A DNA stretch of 9,705 nt, taken from NCBI GenBank assembly GCA_902464965.1, contig CABQLI010000075.1, positions 1 to 9,705 of the forward strand, read 5' to 3'. Of the stretch, positions 6,403 to 9,705 are shown piece by piece. Position numbers and translations under genes: made by a program. Source of the DNA: an uncultured Collinsella sp. (lineage in GTDB: Bacteria; Actinomycetota; Coriobacteriia; Coriobacteriales; Coriobacteriaceae). The notes beneath the pieces are model-generated. The model saw only the letters and a list, made by a program, of their open reading frames with translations. It ran no database searches and had not been told where the DNA came from. How positions within the stretch are numbered: position 1 is the first letter of the stretch; every line of letters begins with the position of its first letter.

Positions 6403-7803
6403 ATGGACTACCGCAAATCAGCCCAAGAGGTGCTCGACAATATCGGTGGCGCCGACAACGTCGTCTCTGCCGCACACTGCGCCACGCGTCTGCGCCTTGT
6501 GATTGCCGATAACGCCAAGGTCGACAAGGAGGCCCTCGAGAATATCGACGGCGCCAAGGGCGTCTTTGAGGCCCAGGGCCAGCTCCAGATTATTTTTGGC
6601 ACTGGCACCGTCAACAAGGTCTACGACGAGTTCATTGCGCTCAGCGGCGTCGAGGCTGCCACCAAGGCCGAGGTCAAGGAGGCAGCGGCGCAGCAGCAGA
6701 ACATCTTTATGCGTGCCATTAAGGTACTCGGCGACGTCTTTGTCCCCATCATCCCCGCCATCGTGGCTTCGGGCCTGCTGCTGGGCATTATGAGCGCCCT
6801 CAACTTTATGGCCTCCAACGGCTTTATCGCGCTCGACACCAATAACTTTATTTATAAGATTGCCGACCTGGTCTCGGGCACGTCCTTTGGCATTCTGCAG
6901 ATCCTGATCGGTTACTCCGCGGCTAAGGCCTTTGGCGCCAACCCGTACCTGGGCGCCGTCGTCGGTGGTGCATTCATCAACTCCTCGCTGCAGAGCGCCT
7001 ATACGGTTGCCTCCGAGGGCGTGCAGACCATGGTCAACGTCATCCCCGGCGTGTACAGCTTTGAGTGGGTCGGCTATCAGGGTCATGTGATCCCCATCGT
7101 CATCGCCTGTGCCATTCTCGCCTTCCTCGAGAAGCGCCTGCACAAGATCGTTCCCGAGATGTTCGATCTCTTTGTGACTCCGCTTGTCTCGGTGTTCGTG
7201 ACCGTGCTCGTGACTCTCGTTGCCGTCGGCCCCATCTTTGTCTGGGCCGAGAACGCCATCCTCGGTCTGATTCAGGCCCTTCTGACCCTGCCCTTCGGCA
7301 TCGGTTCCTTTATCGTCGGCCTGTTCTATGCCCCCACGGTCGTTACCGGTATCCACCAGATGTACACCGCCATCGACCTGGGCCAGCTTGCCCAGTACGG
7401 CGTGACCTACTGGCTGCCCATCGCCAGTGCTGCCAACATCGCTCAGGGTGGCGCCGCACTCGCCGTTGCCTTTAAGACCCGCGATGCCAAGATCAAGGGT
7501 CTGGCGCTTCCTTCGGCCCTGTCCGCCTTCATGGGCATTACCGAGCCTGCCATCTTTGGTGTGAACCTGCGCTTCTTTAAGCCCTTCATCGCCGGCTGCA
7601 TCGGCGGCGGTTGCGGTGCCCTGGTCTGCGCGCTCACTTCGCTGGCCGCCTCCGGCACGGGCGTTACGGGTATCTTCGGTATCCTGCTGTGCCTGGCCCA
7701 GCCCGTGCAGTACGCGATCATGTTTGCGGTCGCCGCGCTGGTTTCCTTTGCCATCTCGTTTGTCCTGTACAAGGACGAGCCCAAGGCTTCCGAGCAGGCC
7801 TAA
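6403..7803 (+). CDS. scrA: Sucrose-type PTS permease, EIIBC
   Basis: 466 residues from ATG 6403, preceded by ggaggaaaggg (6387-6397); an upstream in-frame GTG at 6370 lacks such a site and would add 11 poorly conserved residues. Residues 1-85 are a glucose/sucrose-family EIIB domain with the phosphorylated cysteine in AAHCATRLRL (Cys26) and the GQLQIIFGTG strand-loop. Residues about 105-466 are the EIIC channel: FVPIIPAIVASGLLLG, YLGAVVGGAFI, APTVVTGIHQMY, and GITEPAIFGVNLRF (from 377), the conserved substrate-site loop. It takes up sucrose and phosphorylates it to sucrose-6-phosphate. No EIIA domain is fused after the final helix, so phosphate must come from a separate EIIA, as for many ScrA/SacP proteins. 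Two operator boxes upstream and the sucrose-6-phosphate hydrolase downstream support the substrate; a related disaccharide such as trehalose is less likely. Confidence 0.9.
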   Translation: MDYRKSAQEVLDNIGGADNVVSAAHCATRLRLVIADNAKVDKEALENIDGAKGVFEAQGQLQIIFGTGTVNKVYDEFIALSGVEAATKAEVKEAAAQQQNIFMRAIKVLGDVFVPIIPAIVASGLLLGIMSALNFMASNGFIALDTNNFIYKIADLVSGTSFGILQILIGYSAAKAFGANPYLGAVVGGAFINSSLQSAYTVASEGVQTMVNVIPGVYSFEWVGYQGHVIPIVIACAILAFLEKRLHKIVPEMFDLFVTPLVSVFVTVLVTLVAVGPIFVWAENAILGLIQALLTLPFGIGSFIVGLFYAPTVVTGIHQMYTAIDLGQLAQYGVTYWLPIASAANIAQGGAALAVAFKTRDAKIKGLALPSALSAFMGITEPAIFGVNLRFFKPFIAGCIGGGCGALVCALTSLAASGTGVTGIFGILLCLAQPVQYAIMFAVAALVSFAISFVLYKDEPKASEQA

Positions 7804-7823
7804 GAGCTTTTGATTGAGGGGAT

Positions 7824-7848
7824 GCCCGCGGGTCGTATGCTCGCGGGC
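7824..7848 (+). terminator. Hairpin between PTS and hydrolase genes, weak terminator or attenuator
   Basis: gcccgcg (7824-7830) and cgcgggc (7842-7848) form a perfect 7-bp GC stem around an 11-nt loop, beginning 21 nt after the PTS stop. Only gttt follows, so termination would be partial. It may set the ratio of permease to hydrolase or act as an mRNA end. No convincing separate promoter is visible between it and the hydrolase gene. Confidence 0.45.
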
Positions 7849-7910
7849 GTTTCCCGTATCTGGTGCCGATCTCTGGTGCCTTGTTACTTTCGATCCGTTA
7901 GGACTTTGAT

Positions 7911-9452
7911 ATGTCTAATGCACTTGGTCGCGACCTTGCAAAGCTGGTCGCCGCTGTTGACGCCGCCGCCTCTGAGTGCGGTCATGGCGCGTATGGCCAA
8001 CGCTTCCATATTATGCCGCCGGCGGGTTGGCTCAACGACCCCAACGGTCTCTGCCAGGCAGGCGGCGTGTTCCATGCCTATTTTCAGTATGCGCCGTTTG
8101 ATGTCGAGGGCGGCGTTAAGGCCTGGGGCCATGCGACGAGTCGCGATCTTATGACGTGGGACTACGTTGGCGCCCCATTGCTGCCCGACGAGCCGTTCGA
8201 TTGCCATGGCGTGTATTCGGGCTCCGCGCTTGCCGAGGACGGTCGCATTCGCGTACTTTATACGGGCAACGTTAAGCTTTCCGATTCGGACGGGACGTAC
8301 GACTACGTCAATACCGGCCGCCGCGCCGATACTGTTTATGTCGAGAGCGTTGATGGCCTTGCCGGTCGGGAGTTCAGCCAAAAGCGCGTGGTGCTGGCGT
8401 CCGAGGATTATCCCGAGGATTTGACCTGCCACGTGCGTGACCCCAAGGTGTGGCGCGATGATGATGGGCGTTACCACATGGTGCTGGGCGCGCGTCGTCG
8501 CGTGGACGGTCCGCATGTCGATAGTCGATTTTGCGCCATGCACGGCGAGGGTGCCGGGCGAGATGTGGGTGAGATCCTGGTGTATGGCTCGGCCGATATG
8601 CTGAGTTGGGAGCTCGAGAGCCGTGTGTCTACGCCCGAGCGCTTTGGCTTTATGTGGGAGTGCCCGGGATACCTTGAGCTTGAGGCGGATGGCGGTGTAC
8701 CGGCAAGGTTTCTGTCTTTCTCTCCCCAGGGGCTCGAGGGCGGCCGTTGGGACCGCGGCAACGTATACGCTGCTGGCTACATGCCTGTAACGGGCGACAT
8801 TGCCGGTGGTGACGGTGCCTATGAACTTGGCGAGTTCCGCCTGTGGGACGCCGGTTTTGACTTCTATGCTCCGCAGGAGTTTACGGCCGAGGACGGTCGC
8901 CACATTCTGATTGGCTGGATGGGCATGCCCGATGAGCCGACCTATGACAACGCACCCACCGTGGCGTGCGGCTGGCAGCACTGCATGACGGTACCGCGTG
9001 AGCTCACGGTCGGTTCCGACGGCGTGGTGCTGCAGCAGCCGGCGCGCGAGATCGAGCTCCATTATGCCTCGGTGCGTGTGGGGGAGGGCTCGTTGGAGGT
9101 TGCCGACGATACCTGCTTTGACGTTGTTGTCGACGGTATCGACGGCGCGTTTATCGTGACCGTTGATGGCGAGCTGAAGCTGGCGTTTGTTCCCGCCGAG
9201 GGCGAACTGCCCTCGCGCTTTGAGATGCGATTTACCGATGAGGGCCGCGCTTCTGCCGGCTGCGGTCGTACCGTGCGCTGGGAGCCCGTCGACGAGGTTC
9301 GTAACGTGCGCATTGTTGGCGATGTCTCGTCGGTCGAGGTGTTTGTGAACGATGGCGCGCTCGTGTTCTCGACGCGCATCTATCCCGAGGCCTATGGCGT
9401 GACCGTTGACGCTCCGGGTGCGTGCGTGACCTATCACATGCTCAACATCTAG
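7911..9452 (+). CDS. scrB: GH32 sucrose-6-phosphate hydrolase
   Basis: 513 residues; ATG 7911 lies 7 nt after ttagga (7898-7903). It has the glycoside hydrolase family 32 layout: a five-bladed propeller with WLNDPNG (40-46, nucleophile Asp43), RDP (176-178, transition-state stabiliser Asp177) and ECPG (250-253, acid/base Glu250), then DFYAPQEF (317-324), GWMG (335-338) and MTVPREL (359-365). A C-terminal beta-sandwich follows, including the conserved SSVEVFVNDG and FSTRIYP. There is no signal peptide, so it is cytosolic, fitting cleavage of PTS-delivered sucrose-6-phosphate to glucose-6-phosphate and fructose. Between blades, residues about 196-221 (RRRVDGPHV...GRDVGE) appear longer than the short loop seen in many family members. 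It is 107 bp downstream of the PTS gene and probably shares its transcript. Activity on other fructosides cannot be excluded from sequence alone. Confidence 0.92.
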   Translation: MSNALGRDLAKLVAAVDAAASECGHGAYGQRFHIMPPAGWLNDPNGLCQAGGVFHAYFQYAPFDVEGGVKAWGHATSRDLMTWDYVGAPLLPDEPFDCHGVYSGSALAEDGRIRVLYTGNVKLSDSDGTYDYVNTGRRADTVYVESVDGLAGREFSQKRVVLASEDYPEDLTCHVRDPKVWRDDDGRYHMVLGARRRVDGPHVDSRFCAMHGEGAGRDVGEILVYGSADMLSWELESRVSTPERFGFMWECPGYLELEADGGVPARFLSFSPQGLEGGRWDRGNVYAAGYMPVTGDIAGGDGAYELGEFRLWDAGFDFYAPQEFTAEDGRHILIGWMGMPDEPTYDNAPTVACGWQHCMTVPRELTVGSDGVVLQQPAREIELHYASVRVGEGSLEVADDTCFDVVVDGIDGAFIVTVDGELKLAFVPAEGELPSRFEMRFTDEGRASAGCGRTVRWEPVDEVRNVRIVGDVSSVEVFVNDGALVFSTRIYPEAYGVTVDAPGACVTYHMLNI

Positions 9453-9474
9453 GTGATTCATCGCATATCGGCGC

Positions 9475-9480
9475 TATACT
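9475..9480 (+). promoter_or_regulatory. Candidate -10 box for the last gene
   Basis: TATACT is a five-of-six match to the -10 consensus, 22 nt after the hydrolase stop and before the terminator. No good -35 is visible; the best at normal spacing is GTGATT (9453-9458, 16-bp spacer). The gap between the terminator and the last gene is too short for another promoter, which is the main reason to consider this one. Confidence 0.4.
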
Positions 9481-9490
9481 GCAGCCGTTG

Positions 9491-9531
9491 CCCACGATGC
9501 GGGAAACATCCGCATCGTGGGTTTTTGTTTT
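9491..9531 (+). terminator. Strong intrinsic terminator (possible attenuator)
   Basis: cccacgatgcgg (9491-9502) and ccgcatcgtggg (9510-9521) form a perfect 12-bp stem with a 7-nt loop (gaaacat), followed by tttttgtttt (9522-9531). It should terminate the sucrose cluster. Because the next gene begins only 17 nt later, it may also lie in that gene's leader. Confidence 0.9.
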
Positions 9532-9547
9532 GAAGGGAAGGTGCCTT

Positions 9548-9705
9548 ATGGATGTGCGGCAGCTAGAAGAGGCCTGGGCTGCAAGGGCCGGCGCGCGTGA
9601 GGCGCGGTTGCTTGCGGCCTCGCATGTGCCGGCGGCGCTGTCGCAGCTGGGGATTGTGCGTCCCGGTGACCGCCTGGTGGTCTTTGCCGATGACTTTGCC
9701 GATGC
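9548..9705 (+). CDS. Unrecognised protein, N-terminal fragment (runs off window)
   Basis: ATG 9548 follows a strong Shine-Dalgarno (aagggaagg, 9533-9541, 6-nt spacing). Fifty-two codons are open to the window edge, with codon use like the neighbours. The peptide starts MDVRQLEEAWAARAGAREARLLAAS, an alanine- and arginine-rich helical stretch, then LSQLGIVRPGDRLVVFADDFADA, which looks like a helix, a turn (RPGD) and a hydrophobic strand (RLVVFADD). There is no signal peptide. I do not recognise a family from this fragment. It is probably a soluble cytosolic protein and need not be related to sucrose use, since a strong terminator separates them. Confidence 0.75.
   Translation, partial: MDVRQLEEAWAARAGAREARLLAASHVPAALSQLGIVRPGDRLVVFADDFAD

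Noticed and set aside
6418..7356. 312-codon open frame on the - strand inside the PTS gene
   Set aside because: Antisense shadow; the Asp/Gly/His-rich translation lacks membrane segments or motifs, while the + strand shows clear EIIB and EIIC signatures.
7810..8154. 114-codon + strand open frame overlapping the start of the hydrolase gene
   Set aside because: Shadow of the GH32 gene in another frame, with no Shine-Dalgarno and no recognisable domain.
7884..9461. 525-codon open frame on the - strand, nearly as long as the hydrolase gene
   Set aside because: It is the exact antisense shadow of the GH32 gene, whose catalytic motifs are clear. Its translation is low-complexity His/Arg/Ala-rich with no recognisable domain; G/C third-position bias keeps antisense frames open.
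1..9705. CRISPR arrays, tRNA or rRNA genes, transposase genes, phage genes
   Set aside because: No regularly spaced direct repeats, cloverleaf-type sequence, rRNA-like stretch or transposase/integrase motif was seen on either strand.

Overview
The window looks like chromosomal DNA of a gut Coriobacteriia, most likely Collinsella or a close relative. This rests on GC-rich coding sequence (about 60% by eye), strong G/C third-position preference, Shine-Dalgarno starts including GTG, and a Gram-positive style pel locus beside a sucrose PTS operon. The genus is an inference; no rRNA or marker gene is present. All recognised genes are on the + strand.

Region 1 (1-4998) is one tightly packed operon. 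It holds the C-terminal end of a PelF-type glycosyltransferase, PelG (exopolysaccharide transport membrane protein), a CotH-family kinase-like lipoprotein with a Tat-like signal, a VTC-domain polyphosphate polymerase-like protein, and a DUF4956 membrane protein. Junctions are a 3-nt gap, an 11-nt overlap, a 14-nt overlap and a 3-nt gap. That spacing argues for translational coupling and for a shared role of the last three genes with Pel-like polysaccharide export. This is the least understood and most interesting part of the window.

Region 2 (4999-5237) is a gene-free spacer. It contains a perfect 10-bp stem-loop just after the operon, then a roughly 100-bp imperfect inverted repeat that can fold into one long hairpin, then a probable promoter and operator for the next gene.

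Region 3 (5238-9452) is a sucrose-use cluster: a LacI/ScrR-type repressor, a sucrose-type PTS EIIBC permease, and a GH32 sucrose-6-phosphate hydrolase. Two identical 15-bp operator boxes lie 26 bp apart upstream of the permease, and a related box precedes the repressor gene. This suggests the repressor controls both the transport operon and itself. The expected pathway is uptake of sucrose as sucrose-6-phosphate by the PTS, then cleavage to glucose-6-phosphate and fructose by the hydrolase.

Region 4 (9453-9705) has a strong intrinsic terminator and the first 52 codons of an unrecognised gene. Its only visible promoter candidate lies upstream of the terminator, so the terminator may act as an attenuator.
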